DNA from: Pseudomonadota bacterium
Lineage (GTDB): Bacteria; Pseudomonadota; Gammaproteobacteria; Burkholderiales; Burkholderiaceae_C
Assembly: GCA_021819435.1 (NCBI GenBank)
Contig: JAKARB010000003.1
Span: 62,001 to 126,000 of the forward strand
Direction: 5' to 3'
DNA: 64,000 nt
The translations under genes were made by a program, and so were the position numbers. The notes beneath the pieces were generated by a model. That model made no database searches. It was given only the letters and a program-made list of their open reading frames with translations, and had not been told where the DNA came from. Position 1 is the stretch's first letter; each line of letters opens with the position of its first letter. Shown one piece after another: positions 46,316-55,658 of this stretch.

Positions 46316-47140
46316 ATGGCCATCGCCAGCGCCCCATCTGATGCCGCCAACGACGCCACCCTTGGCGCCGCGGCAGACATCGCCACCGCAGAGTCCGGCC
46401 AGGCTGACACGCTCGCCGTGACCAACATCCACGTGTGGGACTGGCCCCTGCGCCTGTTTCACTGGCTGCTGCTGGCTGCGGTGACCACGGCCATCGCCAC
46501 GGGGCTGGCAGGAGGAGCGTGGATGGCCTGGCACGGCCGCGCTGGACTGCTCATCGTGGCCTTGCTGGGCTTTCGGCTGGTGTGGGGCCTGGTGGGTTCG
46601 ACCACCTCCCGATTCAGCCATTTTCTTCCCACGCCCTCACGCCTTCGCGCGTACTTCAGCGGGGCGTGGCAGGGTGTGGGGCACAACCCGCTGGGCGCCT
46701 TGTCGGTGATCGCCCTGCTCGGCCTGCTGGCCCTGCAAGTCACCACGGGCCTGTTCAGCAACGACGACATCGCGTTCGCGGGGCCACTGGCCCAACTGGT
46801 TGGCGAAGAAGCCGTGGGCAACATCACCGCCTGGCACCACCGGCTCATCAACGTCGTTTATGGCCTCATCGGACTGCATGTCGCAGCCATCGCCTTTTAC
46901 GCACTGGTCAAACGTGATCGCCTGGTGCCCCCCATGGTGACCGGCAAGAAACCCATCGACGCACGAACCCGGCACGTGCCGAAAGGCACTTCGCGACCCC
47001 GCGTTTGGGCGCTGTTGTTCGCCATCGCGCTGGCCGGGCTGCTCACCTGGGTGGCTTCCGGAGCCTGGATTGCACAGCCCCCAACCCCTGCCCCGTCAAG
47101 CAATGCCACAACCGCCACCACGCCGGCGCCGGCATGGTGA
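46316..47140 (+). CDS. Cytochrome b561-like membrane protein
   Basis: 274 aa. The start [28 protein letters not shown] is typical of the cytochrome b561 / Ni-Fe-hydrogenase cytochrome b group, with four helices and paired haem-ligand histidines in LFHW, AWHGR and [26 protein letters not shown] fifth hydrophobic stretch near the C-terminus ([17 protein letters not shown]) is added after a basic linker. It would carry electrons between the quinone pool and periplasmic cytochromes. A membrane-bound b cytochrome is expected if the divergent cytochrome c operon is a redox pathway. Confidence 0.85.
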   Translation: MAIASAPSDAANDATLGAAADIATAESGQADTLAVTNIHVWDWPLRLFHWLLLAAVTTAIATGLAGGAWMAWHGRAGLLIVALLGFRLVWGLVGSTTSRFSHFLPTPSRLRAYFSGAWQGVGHNPLGALSVIALLGLLALQVTTGLFSNDDIAFAGPLAQLVGEEAVGNITAWHHRLINVVYGLIGLHVAAIAFYALVKRDRLVPPMVTGKKPIDARTRHVPKGTSRPRVWALLFAIALAGLLTWVASGAWIAQPPTPAPSSNATTATTPAPAW

Positions 47141-47216
47141 AGCCCCGGCCTGCGGATCCACCCAGAGCGTGCAAAAACCGCATATGCATCCACACATTGA
47201 TTCGTTCTCCGCATGA

Positions 47217-47232
47217 AGGCCGGCTCCTAGCA
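47217..47232 (+). promoter_or_regulatory. Weak sigma-54-like site before the sulfate-binding protein gene
   Basis: AGGCCGGCTCCTAGCA keeps GG and GC ten bases apart, 34 bp before the sbp start, but only about two thirds of the consensus positions match. The same 125-bp gap holds GCATATGC and CGCATGAAGG words. Either a poor sigma-54 site or chance. Confidence 0.25.
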
Positions 47233-47265
47233 TTTGCTTACCAAATTCATCAACGCATTGCTTCC

Positions 47266-48282
47266 ATGACCCAAAAGACTTTCACCCGCCGCGCCGTTCA
47301 CGCCCTGGCCCTCGCCGCCGCCCTCACCGTGGGCGGGCTGGCCCACGCCAAGGACATCTCCCTGCTGAACGTTTCCTATGACCCGACGCGCGAGCTTTAC
47401 CAGGAATACAACGCCGCCTTCGCCAAGTACTGGAAAGCCAAGACCGGCGACAACGTCACCGTCAAGGCCTCTCACGGCGGCTCGGGCAAGCAAGCCCGCT
47501 CGGTGATCGATGGCCTGGAAGCCGACGTCGTGACCCTCGCGCTGGCCTATGACATCGACGCCATCGCCGAGAAGGGCCTGCTCAAGACCGATTGGCAGAA
47601 GTCTTTCAAGGGCAACAGCTCGCCCTACACCTCCACCATCGTCTTCCTGGTTCGCAAGGGCAACCCCAAGCAGATCAAGGACTGGTCTGACCTGATCAAG
47701 CCTGGTGTCGCCGTCATCACCCCGAACCCCAAGACCTCGGGCGGCGCCCGCTGGAACTACCTGGCCGCCTGGGCCTATGAACTGAAGAAGACCGGCTCCG
47801 AAGAGAAGGCCAAGGAGTTCGTGAGCCGCATCTACCAGAACGTGCCCGTGCTCGACTCCGGCGCCCGCGGCTCCACCGTGACCTTCGCCGAACGCGGCCA
47901 AGGCGACGTGCTGCTGGCCTGGGAAAACGAAGCCCACCTCTCGCTCAAGGAATTCGGTGCCGACAAGTTCGACATCGTCTACCCCAAGTTCTCGATTTAC
48001 GCCGAGCCGCCCGTGGCCATCGTCGACAAGGTGGTCGACAAGCGTGGCACCCGCGATGTGGCCAAGGCTTACATCGAATACCTCTACAGCGCCGAAGGCC
48101 AGGACATCGCCGGCAAGAACTTCTACCGCCCAACCGACCCGAAGGCCGCCGCCAAGTACGCCAAGCAGTTCCCGAAGATCGAGCTCGCCAAGATCGATGA
48201 CGTCTTCGGCGGCTGGACCAAGGCCCAGAAAACACACTTCGCCGATGGCGGTGTGTTCGACCAGATCTACACCAAGAAGTGA
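47266..48282 (+). CDS. Sulfate/thiosulfate ABC transporter substrate-binding protein
   Basis: 338-aa Sbp/CysP-family protein, start at ATG 47266 ([20 protein letters not shown]) after a long rejected upstream frame. Signal ends at AHAKD. Diagnostic segments: [63 protein letters not shown]. It captures sulfate or thiosulfate, but no cysT/W/A genes accompany it here, so it would use a transporter encoded elsewhere. A strong terminator follows at 48348. Confidence 0.95.
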   Translation: MTQKTFTRRAVHALALAAALTVGGLAHAKDISLLNVSYDPTRELYQEYNAAFAKYWKAKTGDNVTVKASHGGSGKQARSVIDGLEADVVTLALAYDIDAIAEKGLLKTDWQKSFKGNSSPYTSTIVFLVRKGNPKQIKDWSDLIKPGVAVITPNPKTSGGARWNYLAAWAYELKKTGSEEKAKEFVSRIYQNVPVLDSGARGSTVTFAERGQGDVLLAWENEAHLSLKEFGADKFDIVYPKFSIYAEPPVAIVDKVVDKRGTRDVAKAYIEYLYSAEGQDIAGKNFYRPTDPKAAAKYAKQFPKIELAKIDDVFGGWTKAQKTHFADGGVFDQIYTKK

Positions 48283-48347
48283 AACCGGCTCCTGGCAAGA
48301 ACGAAGTGGGGGTGCCTGAGGACTGAGAAGTCATCCGGCACATTGGC

Positions 48348-48382
48348 AACGGTCCTGACTCTCCGGTCAGGACCGTTTTTTT
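48348..48382 (+). terminator. Rho-independent terminator after sbp
   Basis: AACGGTCCTGAC, loop TCTCCG, then GTCAGGACCGTT running into a T7 tract: a 12-bp perfect stem 66 bp after the sbp stop. Confidence 0.93.
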
Positions 48383-48410
48383 ACGTGGGGCCAGGTCACC
48401 ATCTGATCTC

Positions 48411-48446
48411 AAAAAAATGCCCCGACCTGGCAACAGATCGGGGCAT
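48411..48446 (-). terminator. Rho-independent terminator after the sigma-54 activator gene
   Basis: On the minus strand ATGCCCCGA, a 12-base loop and TCGGGGCAT are followed by a run of T. It ends transcription of the regulator pair 48494-50417 and is placed back to back with the sbp terminator. Confidence 0.9.
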
Positions 48447-48493
48447 GAATCGCCGTCGGCACCAGCCAACACGCGAGGACATCGTTGGCTCTT

Positions 48494-49714
48494 TCAAGCC
48501 GGATAAGGCAGCGACTCCGGCTCGTTCAATTCATCAGGCGGAAGCAAGGCACCTTCATCGGCATGACCCAGCAACCCATGCCGCTTGAGCTGCGTGCGCA
48601 GCACGTTGCGCGTGATGCCCAGCAGACGCGCCGCGCGCACCTGGTTGCGACCAGCCTGGTCAAAGGCCACGTGCACAAGGGTCGATTCGACCGTGTCGAA
48701 CAAGGCCTCGCCGCCTGCATGCAACAGCTCGGCCAGCACATCCTGCAAGCGCTGCAACACATCTCCCGATGGCTCGGCGGGCCGCAAGCCCGGATGAGCT
48801 TTCGAGAAAGCCGGCGCAGCCAGATCGCCGGCCGATCCGGGCGAAGGGCCCAGCCCCCCCAGACCACCGACCACCAGCCGCGTCGCATCGGACGACTGAC
48901 TCGCCCCCACGAGCGGCACCAGCCGGATGTCTTCGGGCTCGATGCAATGTTCGCGGCAGACGATCAGCGCGTAGTGAATGACGTTTTCGAGTTCGCGGAT
49001 GTTGCCTGGCCAGGTATAGCTCAACAAGGCTTCCTGGGCGCGCTCGCTCACACGCACATCCGGCAGGTTCAGGCGCTGCCGGTACACCGAGATGAAGTGC
49101 CGCACCAAGGGCAGGATGTCGGCGGGCCGCTCGCGCAGCGGCGGCAGGCGCACAGCGGCCACGCTCAACCTGTAAAACAGGTCGGCGCGGAAGTGCTGGG
49201 CCTCCACGGCGCGACGCAAGTCGATGTTGGTGGCCGCCACCAGGCGCACGTCCAGCGGGATGCCTCTGCGTGAACCCAGCCGCACCACCTGGCGCTCCTG
49301 CAGCACTCGCAGCAACTTGACCTGCAAGCCCAGCGGCAGGTCGCCGATTTCATCGAGGAAGAGCGTGCCGCCATTCGCAGCCTCGAACCAGCCCGCACGC
49401 GCCTGCGAGGCCCCGGTGAAGGCGCCGCTCTCATGGCCAAACAACTCCGCGTCGATCAGGCTTTCGCTGAAGGCACCGCAATTCACGGCCACGAAAGGTC
49501 CGCTGCGGCCACTTATCGCGTGGATGTGTCGCGCGATCAGTTCCTTGCCCGTGCCGGTCTCGCCAGTGACCAACACGGTCGCCTCGCTTCGAGCGATGCG
49601 CTCGACATCCAGCAACAGCCTCAGCGAGGCCGGGTCATGAAAGACCAACGCCTTTGCCCGGATGGACAAAGGCGCCGTCGGCGAGTCTGGCAGGGTCAGC
49701 AGGCGCTCAGGCAT
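48494..49714 (-). CDS. Sigma-54-dependent activator without sensor domain (SfnR-like)
   Basis: 406 aa from the ATG at 49714 (the track start is a TTG three codons upstream). After a short N-terminus the AAA+ domain starts at once: Walker A GETGTGKE, sigma-54 contact loop ESGAFTGA, Walker B GGTLFLDEIGD, R-finger region FRADLFYRL and WPGNIRELENV. A Gly/Pro-rich linker leads to a Fis-type helix-turn-helix (QVRAARLLGITRNVLRTQLKRHGLL). Absence of a receiver, PAS or GAF domain matches SfnR-type activators of organosulfur genes. It overlaps the XRE gene by 8 bp. It is the obvious candidate activator of the sigma-54 promoters at 40.15 and 40.39 kb. Confidence 0.9.
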   Translation of the reverse strand: MPERLLTLPDSPTAPLSIRAKALVFHDPASLRLLLDVERIARSEATVLVTGETGTGKELIARHIHAISGRSGPFVAVNCGAFSESLIDAELFGHESGAFTGASQARAGWFEAANGGTLFLDEIGDLPLGLQVKLLRVLQERQVVRLGSRRGIPLDVRLVAATNIDLRRAVEAQHFRADLFYRLSVAAVRLPPLRERPADILPLVRHFISVYRQRLNLPDVRVSERAQEALLSYTWPGNIRELENVIHYALIVCREHCIEPEDIRLVPLVGASQSSDATRLVVGGLGGLGPSPGSAGDLAAPAFSKAHPGLRPAEPSGDVLQRLQDVLAELLHAGGEALFDTVESTLVHVAFDQAGRNQVRAARLLGITRNVLRTQLKRHGLLGHADEGALLPPDELNEPESLPYPA

Positions 49715-50417
49715 CTGATTCAACCCTGCGGATCACCACGAAGGCCTGCACCTGCACCTGCCCGTTGTTGCGCCAGGTGAGCTCGTCAACGGATTCGTAT
49801 TGCAGCGCCTCGCGCGGACGCACAAGATGGCGCTGCCCTTCGAGGATGACATCGAGCACGCCCTGCGAAACCGCCACGTTGACTCGCCGGGCCTGCGAAC
49901 CCACCGGCAGGCTCAGCGTGCTGTTAGGCGCCAATCGCAGCTCGTAGAAAGCCTCGTGGTGGCCATCGCGTGCCTGCTGCAGCGGGCGCAGTTCTGACTC
50001 GCCCTTCTCCAATGACAAAGGGCTGTCCGCAGGCGGCTGCAGCAACACGATGGATTCGTCGTGCGTCGGCTCCAGGAACCACGACACCGACACGCCCAAG
50101 GCGCGCGCCACCTGCCACAGCGTCTTGATGCTGGGGATGCTCTTGCCTTGCTCGACCTGGCCCAACATGGCCCGCGAGACCCCGCTGTGCGCGGCCAACT
50201 GCTCCAGCGAAAAGCGCTGCTGGCGACGCAACCGGCGCAGGTTTCGTCCCACCAACGCACACACCACCGCCTCGCTCACCGAAGCGCGATCGCTGTCGTG
50301 CGTCACGGGCTTCTCGGTTCGTGGGGCCAGGGGCAAGTGAGCCAACTGATCTCTGGCGCGCAGGGCAGCGTTCAGGACTTGCGGATCACGGACCCAGACG
50401 GTGGAAGGGGCGCTCAT
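49707..50417 (-). CDS. XRE-family regulator with cupin domain
   Basis: 236 aa. Helix-turn-helix at about residues 50-110 (LGRNLRRLRRQQRFSLEQLAAHSGVSRAMLGQVEQGKSIPS-type pattern), followed by a cupin_2 sensor half (ELRLAPNSTLSLPVGSQAR, EGQRHLVRPREAL). Such proteins sense small metabolites; in several bacteria relatives control sulfur or amino-acid genes. First gene of a two-gene regulator operon with the sigma-54 activator. Confidence 0.88.
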   Translation of the reverse strand: MSAPSTVWVRDPQVLNAALRARDQLAHLPLAPRTEKPVTHDSDRASVSEAVVCALVGRNLRRLRRQQRFSLEQLAAHSGVSRAMLGQVEQGKSIPSIKTLWQVARALGVSVSWFLEPTHDESIVLLQPPADSPLSLEKGESELRPLQQARDGHHEAFYELRLAPNSTLSLPVGSQARRVNVAVSQGVLDVILEGQRHLVRPREALQYESVDELTWRNNGQVQVQAFVVIRRVESDA

Positions 50418-50533
50418 GTGCTTGCCTCGGATGGAAGGTCAGATCGGGACAGCAGAAGGATGTCTGCCAGACTCGCTACCTTAGAGAGGCCGCCCGCTTC
50501 CGCCAACGATCCGATTCGCATGGCCTTGCGTGC

Positions 50534-50599
50534 TTTGCGCATGTGGAAGTGGCACATGCGCAAACGTCGCTTCACGCGCTGCACGGCGATGGCTAAGGT
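50534..50599 (+). promoter_or_regulatory. 12-bp inverted repeat and promoter-like boxes ahead of the RBBP9-type hydrolase
   Basis: TTTGCGCATGTG and CACATGCGCAAA are exact reverse complements separated by 7 bp. The right arm runs into CGTCGCTTCAC, so that CATGC..AA..G.CGCTTCAC (50555-50575) recurs as at 1651 and 8346. TTCACG (50571-50576) and TAAGGT (50594-50599) have a 17-bp spacer. The start codon at 50607 is only 7 bp past the -10 box, so the transcript may have almost no leader. Confidence 0.5.
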
Positions 50600-50606
50600 G
50601 GCGAAC

Positions 50607-51380
50607 ATGAACACCCATCCCGCACCCACCAGCGCCCAGCCCGCTTCACACGCGGCCCAGGCAGGCTGGCAGCCCAGCGCCCGACAACCGCGCCGCTCGG
50701 TGCGGGTGCTGCTCATCCCCGGCCTGCGCGACAGCGGCCCCGCGCACTGGCAGACCTGGCTGCAAGGCCAGTACGTCGACGCAGTGCGCGTGCAGCAGCG
50801 CGACTGGCACCGGCCAGACCTCGAAGCCTGGTCGGCGCGCATCGAGGAAACCTTGTCGCGCCACAGCCGCCACACGCAGTGGGTGGCCGTGGCACACAGC
50901 TTTGGCACGCTGGCTCTTGCGCACCACATCGCCACGCGGCAGATGGCGCACGCGGATTCTTCAGCCCACGGCGATGCAACCGGTGTCGGCCTCCGACACG
51001 GTCGCATCGTCGCGGCACTGATGGTGGCGCCAGCCGACCCAGTTAAGTTCCAGCTCGAAGAGCACCTGCCACGCCATCGGCTCGACTTGCCCTTGAGCGT
51101 CATCGGCAGCGAGAACGACCCCTGGATGCCGCTGGAGCGCGCCCGCGATTGGGCCCATGCCTGGGGCGCGGGTTTTCGCAACCTCGGTCAGGTTGGCCAC
51201 ATCAACACCGAATCGGGCTTCGGGCCTTGGCCGCTGGCGCGCCAAAAGGTGGACGAACTCATCCGCCGGCAATTGCGCCAAGAGCCATGCTTGTGCGCTC
51301 TGGGTGAGGGCATCGCGCGTGCCGACATGGCGAACGTGGCGAACCAGGCCATCGCGACAAGTCGAAGCTGCCCGGCCTGA
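50607..51380 (+). CDS. RBBP9/YdeN-family alpha/beta hydrolase
   Basis: 257 aa from the ATG at 50607. RVLLIPGLRDSGPAHWQTWLQ is the family hallmark; the nucleophile elbow is VAHSFGTLA, the acid lies in GSENDPWMP, and the His in GQVGHINTESGFG. Members are small serine hydrolases of uncertain substrate. The gene shares its upstream element with the porin/ssu and dsbD genes, suggesting the same regulon. Confidence 0.88.
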   Translation: MNTHPAPTSAQPASHAAQAGWQPSARQPRRSVRVLLIPGLRDSGPAHWQTWLQGQYVDAVRVQQRDWHRPDLEAWSARIEETLSRHSRHTQWVAVAHSFGTLALAHHIATRQMAHADSSAHGDATGVGLRHGRIVAALMVAPADPVKFQLEEHLPRHRLDLPLSVIGSENDPWMPLERARDWAHAWGAGFRNLGQVGHINTESGFGPWPLARQKVDELIRRQLRQEPCLCALGEGIARADMANVANQAIATSRSCPA

Positions 51381-51392
51381 GCCCGGAACCGG

Positions 51393-52310
51393 TCAACGCA
51401 CCGGCCGCGCCTGCACCGCCCCGACCTCGCGCATCGACTGCTCCATGCCGTTGCGCGGCACGATGGCCCCCGCGCGATCGCTGATGCGCGGCCAGGCCTC
51501 GGCCACCCGATCTGCCGCATCCGCCCCGCCGCCGATGAACACCGGCTCCCCCAAACCCACGTGCGAGGCCGCGAACACGCCCGCGCCAGCATTGAGGATG
51601 GCGCGCGTGGGCGCCTCGTCGCTCACCAGGTAAACCAACCCCGGTGAAACGCTTTCTGGCGTCAACACAGCCAGCGCCTCGGGCGGCAAGATGCCCTGCG
51701 TCATCGCCGTGGCTGCCGTGGGCGCCAGGCAGTTGACGCGGATGTTGGCCTTCTCGCCCTCGATCGACAAGGTCTGCATCAGCCCGACCAGCGCCATCTT
51801 GGCCGCGCCGTAGTTGGCCTGCCCGAAGTTGCCGAACAGCCCCGAAGACGAGGTTGTGAACACGATGCGGCCAAACTGCTGCGCGCGCATCGTCTCCCAC
51901 ACGGCCTTGGTGCAGACGACCGCGCCCATCAGGTGAACGTCGACCACCAGGCGGAAATCGTCGAGCGACATCTTGGCGAAGCTCTTGTCACGCAGGATGC
52001 CGGCGTTGTTGACCAGGATGTCGATGCGCCCGAAGCGCCCGAGCGCCTGCTCGACCATGGCTTGCACGGCAGCCTCCTCGGTGACCGAGCCCGCGCAGGC
52101 CAGCGCCACGCCCCCGGCTGCGCGCACCTCTTCGGCCACGGCCTCGGCCGGCGCGAGGTGCAAATCGTTGATCACCACGCTGGCTCCCCGGGCCGCCAGG
52201 GCCAGGGCGTGCGCTCGCCCCAGGCCGGCGCCAGCGCCGGTGACGAGGGCAATGCGGCCATCCAGTCGAAGCTGAGAAGGACAGGGGTGGGATGTGGATG
52301 GAGCGTTCAT
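51393..52310 (-). CDS. Short-chain dehydrogenase/reductase
   Basis: 305 aa from the ATG at 52310 (MNAPSTSHPCPSQL). Cofactor motif TGAGAGLGRA, NNAG, and the active-site YGAAK with an upstream Ser in TTSSSGLFG. The sequence resembles the SDR part of multifunctional enzyme type 2 (3-hydroxyacyl-CoA dehydrogenase), which also carries a C-terminal extension like the one here. NAD(P)-dependent oxidation of a hydroxyacyl-CoA or steroid-like substrate is possible. Convergent with the RBBP9-type hydrolase gene, with a 12-bp gap. Confidence 0.88.
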   Translation of the reverse strand: MNAPSTSHPCPSQLRLDGRIALVTGAGAGLGRAHALALAARGASVVINDLHLAPAEAVAEEVRAAGGVALACAGSVTEEAAVQAMVEQALGRFGRIDILVNNAGILRDKSFAKMSLDDFRLVVDVHLMGAVVCTKAVWETMRAQQFGRIVFTTSSSGLFGNFGQANYGAAKMALVGLMQTLSIEGEKANIRVNCLAPTAATAMTQGILPPEALAVLTPESVSPGLVYLVSDEAPTRAILNAGAGVFAASHVGLGEPVFIGGGADAADRVAEAWPRISDRAGAIVPRNGMEQSMREVGAVQARPVR

Positions 52311-52530
52311 GGGACCTCTTGGCGCTCGGTTGATCGGGTGGGGCGTGAAGAATGAACAGGAGAACAGGCAGGAAACAGTCGGTAAGAGGGAACAGGGAAG
52401 AGGGCGAGGCGCACGAACCTGGTCTGAGAGCGCCTCCAAGGCACCAAAACCTGGTGATAACCCCGAGACCACCTCAGCCAGCCTCCATCGGCGAACCCCT
52501 CAGTGTCGCCCAGGATGCCCACCTGTCGCA

Positions 52531-52567
52531 TTGACGTGCACGTCAAGCAACTAACGATTACTAGACT
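52531..52567 (+). promoter_or_regulatory. 16-bp palindrome and -10-like box upstream of the PF10118 gene
   Basis: TTGACGTGCACGTCAA (52531-52546) is a perfect palindrome. TAGACT (52562-52567) lies 29 bp before the start codon. Palindromes of this shape are commonly bound by TetR- or MerR-type repressors of acyl-CoA catabolism. The palindrome is central to the divergent 286-bp region shared with the SDR gene, so one regulator could control both. Confidence 0.5.
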
Positions 52568-52596
52568 TCACCCATTCGCAGCGCCGAGGAGATCCC

Positions 52597-53478
52597 ATGA
52601 ACACATCCAAGCACAACGGCCCAGAGCACATCGTTCCCCGTGAAAAGCTCGATTTCGAGCTCGACGAAAACACCCCGCGCTGGTGGTACGGCAACGACGC
52701 TTTCAAAACCCGCCTGTTCGACGGCATGCAAGCCGCCTTCCCCGATGGCGAGCGCTACTTCATCACCAGCGTGCGCGCCTTCCGCCACCTGATCACCGAC
52801 CCCAAGCTGGCCGAGGACGTGAAGAACTTCATCCGCCAGGAAGGCCAGCACGGCATCGCCCACACGCACTACAACGACCTGCTGCGCAAGCAGGGCTGCG
52901 ATGTCGACACCATCATCCGCGATGCCAAGGCCCTCTTCGACGACTACACGAAGAAGTACTCGGCCAACTACAACCTCGCGCTGACCGCCGCCTTCGAGCA
53001 CTTCACGGCCATGATGGCGCAGATGCTGTTCGAGTCGAAAGAGGTCATGGCCCCCGCCGATGCGAAGGTGCGCGCCATGTGGGCCTGGCACGCCATCGAA
53101 GAGATGGAGCACAAGGCCGTGGCCTTCGACGTGATGCAAAACGTGGCCAAGGTGGGCTACTTCATGCGCTGCGCCGCCATGACCCACGCGCTCTACAAGG
53201 TCGTGGTCGACAGCATGCGCCTGACCAACCGCCTGCTGATCGGCGACAAGATCTCGGCGCCCAAGCGCTTCTGGCTGTGCCTAAAGGGCTCGTGGTGGGT
53301 GTACGGCCCCAAGGGCCTCTTCGCGCGCAACACCCTGAAGCTGCTGGACTACTACCGCCCCGGCTTCCACCCCTGGCAGCACCAGGTCATCCACAGCTAC
53401 CCGGTGTGGATCAAAGCCTTCGAAGAAACCGGCAACCCCATGAAGGCCGGGGACGCGCTCTTTCAGGCCGCCTACTGA
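52597..53478 (+). CDS. Metal-dependent hydrolase (PF10118 family)
   Basis: 293 aa. Two ferritin-like helices carry the metal-ligand pattern: [17 protein letters not shown], and further on [19 protein letters not shown]. Strongly conserved start [25 protein letters not shown]-type region is followed by [30 protein letters not shown]10118 is annotated as a predicted metal-dependent hydrolase; substrate is unknown. It is followed by a clear terminator. Confidence 0.88.
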   Translation: MNTSKHNGPEHIVPREKLDFELDENTPRWWYGNDAFKTRLFDGMQAAFPDGERYFITSVRAFRHLITDPKLAEDVKNFIRQEGQHGIAHTHYNDLLRKQGCDVDTIIRDAKALFDDYTKKYSANYNLALTAAFEHFTAMMAQMLFESKEVMAPADAKVRAMWAWHAIEEMEHKAVAFDVMQNVAKVGYFMRCAAMTHALYKVVVDSMRLTNRLLIGDKISAPKRFWLCLKGSWWVYGPKGLFARNTLKLLDYYRPGFHPWQHQVIHSYPVWIKAFEETGNPMKAGDALFQAAY

Positions 53479-53514
53479 GTCGCGTCACCCTCTCACTCTT
53501 GAATGCATCGTGTT

Positions 53515-53552
53515 GGCCGCCTTCGCTGTTCGCAGCGGGGCGGCCTTTTTTT
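53515..53552 (+). terminator. Rho-independent terminator after the PF10118 gene
   Basis: GGCCGCC and GGCGGCC with an inner stem CGCTG-TTCG-CAGCG, then seven Ts, 37 bp after the stop codon. Confidence 0.92.
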
Positions 53553-53609
53553 GCGGCGACTTGTTTTGATGGATGAGGGTTTTGGGGATTTGGGTTCGTG
53601 CGGCGGCTG

Positions 53610-54004
53610 GTGCGCGGCTCGGTGGGCGGGGTGGGTGTGATCCGGCCCTGCGCGGGGCATCACCGAGCTTTGCTGAGGTCACCCCTTGAACACCGGCCAG
53701 GTGGTTGCCGAGCCATGACACCGCACATGTCGGGCCGGCTCACACCCACCCCACCCACCGAACCCGAACCACCGCGCACTGCGGGGTTGGCGGAAGAAGA
53801 AGGGCGAGGCTTGCGTCGCCCTTCTTCTTCCTTCTCCGCCTGCCACGTTGTGTCGCGGGCAGGGGGCGAGGGGTGCCTGCGCAGGCCCGACATGTGCGGT
53901 GTCATGACTCGGCGCCTGCTTGGCTCGCGTTCAAGGGGTGATGGTGGCAAAGCTCGGTGATGCCCCGCGCAGGGCCGGAGCAGGCACCCCTCGCCCCCTG
54001 CCCG
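53610..54004. repeat. Nested palindromic mosaic (X-Y-X'-hairpin-Z-Y'-Z')
   Basis: This non-coding stretch is built from inverted repeats. A 93-bp unit Y (53644-53736) recurs inverted as Y' (53884-53976), same length and roughly 80% identical. Y is flanked by X (53610-53648) and its inverted copy X' (53732-53779). Y' is flanked by Z (53856-53880) and its exact 25-bp inverted copy Z' (53980-54004). In the middle sits a perfect 16-bp stem GGAAGAAGAAGGGCGA/TCGCCCTTCTTCTTCC with an 8-base loop (53792-53831). Track ORFs here (53598-53960 and 53660-54052) mirror each other and are artefacts. The rest of the 673-bp gap 53479-54151 holds the terminator above and no gene. It may be a REP/BIME-like or other non-autonomous palindromic element. 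Confidence 0.85.
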
Positions 54005-54151
54005 TAGCTCAACCGTGGCCCCACCCACCCAAAGAGCCAACACCCTGAACACACACCAAGCCCTATTTCACACTCACCCAAAGGGCCTCAGGGTCTGCCC
54101 TCGTTGCCACACCCACCGCAAGTGCGACGATGAAGCCATCGGGAGCAAACC

Positions 54152-55564
54152 ATGGCCATCTCGGTGTTCGACCTCTTCAAGGTGGGCATCGGCCCATCCA
54201 GTTCCCACACCGTGGGACCGATGCGAGCCGCCCGCCTCTTCGCGCTCAGGCTGCAGCGCGAAGGCCTGTTGATGCGCGCGGCACGGCTGCGCTGCGAACT
54301 GCTGGGCTCCCTGGGCGCGACCGGCCGAGGCCACGGCAGCGACCGTGCCGTGCAACTCGGCTGGATGGGGCACGAGCCCGACACCGTGCCACTCGACGCC
54401 ATCCCCGGCTGGCTGCAAGCCGTGCGCGACACGCACCGCCTCGCGTTGCTCAACGAGCGAGACGTGGCCTTCGACCCTGACCACGACCTCGTGCTCGACG
54501 GCCGGCGCAGCCTGCCCTTCCACCCCAACGCGATGACCATGGCGGCGCTCAACGCATCAGGCGAGGTGCTGCTGAGCGAAACCTGGTACTCCGTCGGCGG
54601 GGGCTTCGTCGTGTCGCAAGACGTGGCCGATCACGCCGACCGGCAGGCCGACATCGCCCCGGGGCCCGACACCCTGCCCTTGCCCTTCCACAGCGCGGCG
54701 GAACTGCTGGCGCTGTGCCAGAAGCATGGCTTGAGCGTCGCCAGCGTGATGCGCCGCAACGAAGGCCACTGGCGCGACGATCAAGCCACGCGCGAAGGCC
54801 TGCAAGCCATCTGGCAGGCGATGCAGGCCTGCGTGCGCCGAGGCTGCGGCATCGACGAGGTGCATCAAGGCGGGCTACCCGGTGAACTGCCCGGCGGCTT
54901 CCAAGTGCGTCGCCGCGCGCCCCAGGTGCGCCAGCGGCTGTTGAACACGTCGGACAACACCCCCGACCCGCTTCAGCACATGGACTGGGTGACGCTCTAC
55001 GCCCTCGCCGTGAACGAAGAGAACGCCTCGGGCGGCCGCGTGGTCACGGCCCCCACCAACGGCGCGGCCGGCATCGTGCCAGCGGTGCTGCACCACGCCA
55101 TGTTCCACCTGCCCCATGCCACCGAAGAACGCATGGAGGACTTCCTGCTCACCGCCGCCGCCATCGGCCTCTTGTGCAAGGAGAACGCCTCCATCTCAGG
55201 CGCCGAAGTGGGCTGCCAGGGCGAGGTGGGCGTGGCCTGTGCGATGGCCGCCGCAGGCCTGTGCGCCATCATGGGCGGCACGCCCGAGCAGGTCGAAAAC
55301 GCCGCCGAGATCGGCCTGGAGCACCACCTGGGCCTGACCTGCGACCCGGTGGGCGGCCTGGTGCAAATCCCCTGCATTGAACGCAACGCGGTTGGCGCGG
55401 TGCAGTCCATCCACGCCGCGCGCCTGGCCCTGCTCGGCGACGGCCGCCACCGCGTCAGCCTCGATCAGGCCATCCTCACCATGAAACAGACCGGCGCCGA
55501 CATGCAAAGCCGCTACAAGGAGACCTCGCTGGGCGGACTGGCCGTCAACATCGTGGCCTGCTGA
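54152..55564 (+). CDS. sdaA: L-serine ammonia-lyase, one-chain type
   Basis: 470-aa iron-sulfur L-serine dehydratase converting serine to pyruvate and ammonia. N-terminal start [27 protein letters not shown] is diagnostic. The catalytic half has [17 protein letters not shown] and the cluster cysteines expected in [19 protein letters not shown] and [14 protein letters not shown]. Length is normal for the fused alpha-beta type. Confidence 0.96.
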   Translation: MAISVFDLFKVGIGPSSSHTVGPMRAARLFALRLQREGLLMRAARLRCELLGSLGATGRGHGSDRAVQLGWMGHEPDTVPLDAIPGWLQAVRDTHRLALLNERDVAFDPDHDLVLDGRRSLPFHPNAMTMAALNASGEVLLSETWYSVGGGFVVSQDVADHADRQADIAPGPDTLPLPFHSAAELLALCQKHGLSVASVMRRNEGHWRDDQATREGLQAIWQAMQACVRRGCGIDEVHQGGLPGELPGGFQVRRRAPQVRQRLLNTSDNTPDPLQHMDWVTLYALAVNEENASGGRVVTAPTNGAAGIVPAVLHHAMFHLPHATEERMEDFLLTAAAIGLLCKENASISGAEVGCQGEVGVACAMAAAGLCAIMGGTPEQVENAAEIGLEHHLGLTCDPVGGLVQIPCIERNAVGAVQSIHAARLALLGDGRHRVSLDQAILTMKQTGADMQSRYKETSLGGLAVNIVAC

Positions 55565-55658
55565 CGACACCGCCCCGTCCTGCCGCAACCCCTGCCCCAC
55601 ACCGGCCCTTGGCGAACCTAGACTCGGCACTGGCGGGGAGGGCCCGCATCGAGGCTTC

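Noticed and set aside
53598-54052. Two mirrored ORFs of about 120 aa
   Set aside because: They translate the palindromic mosaic on both strands and are not genes.
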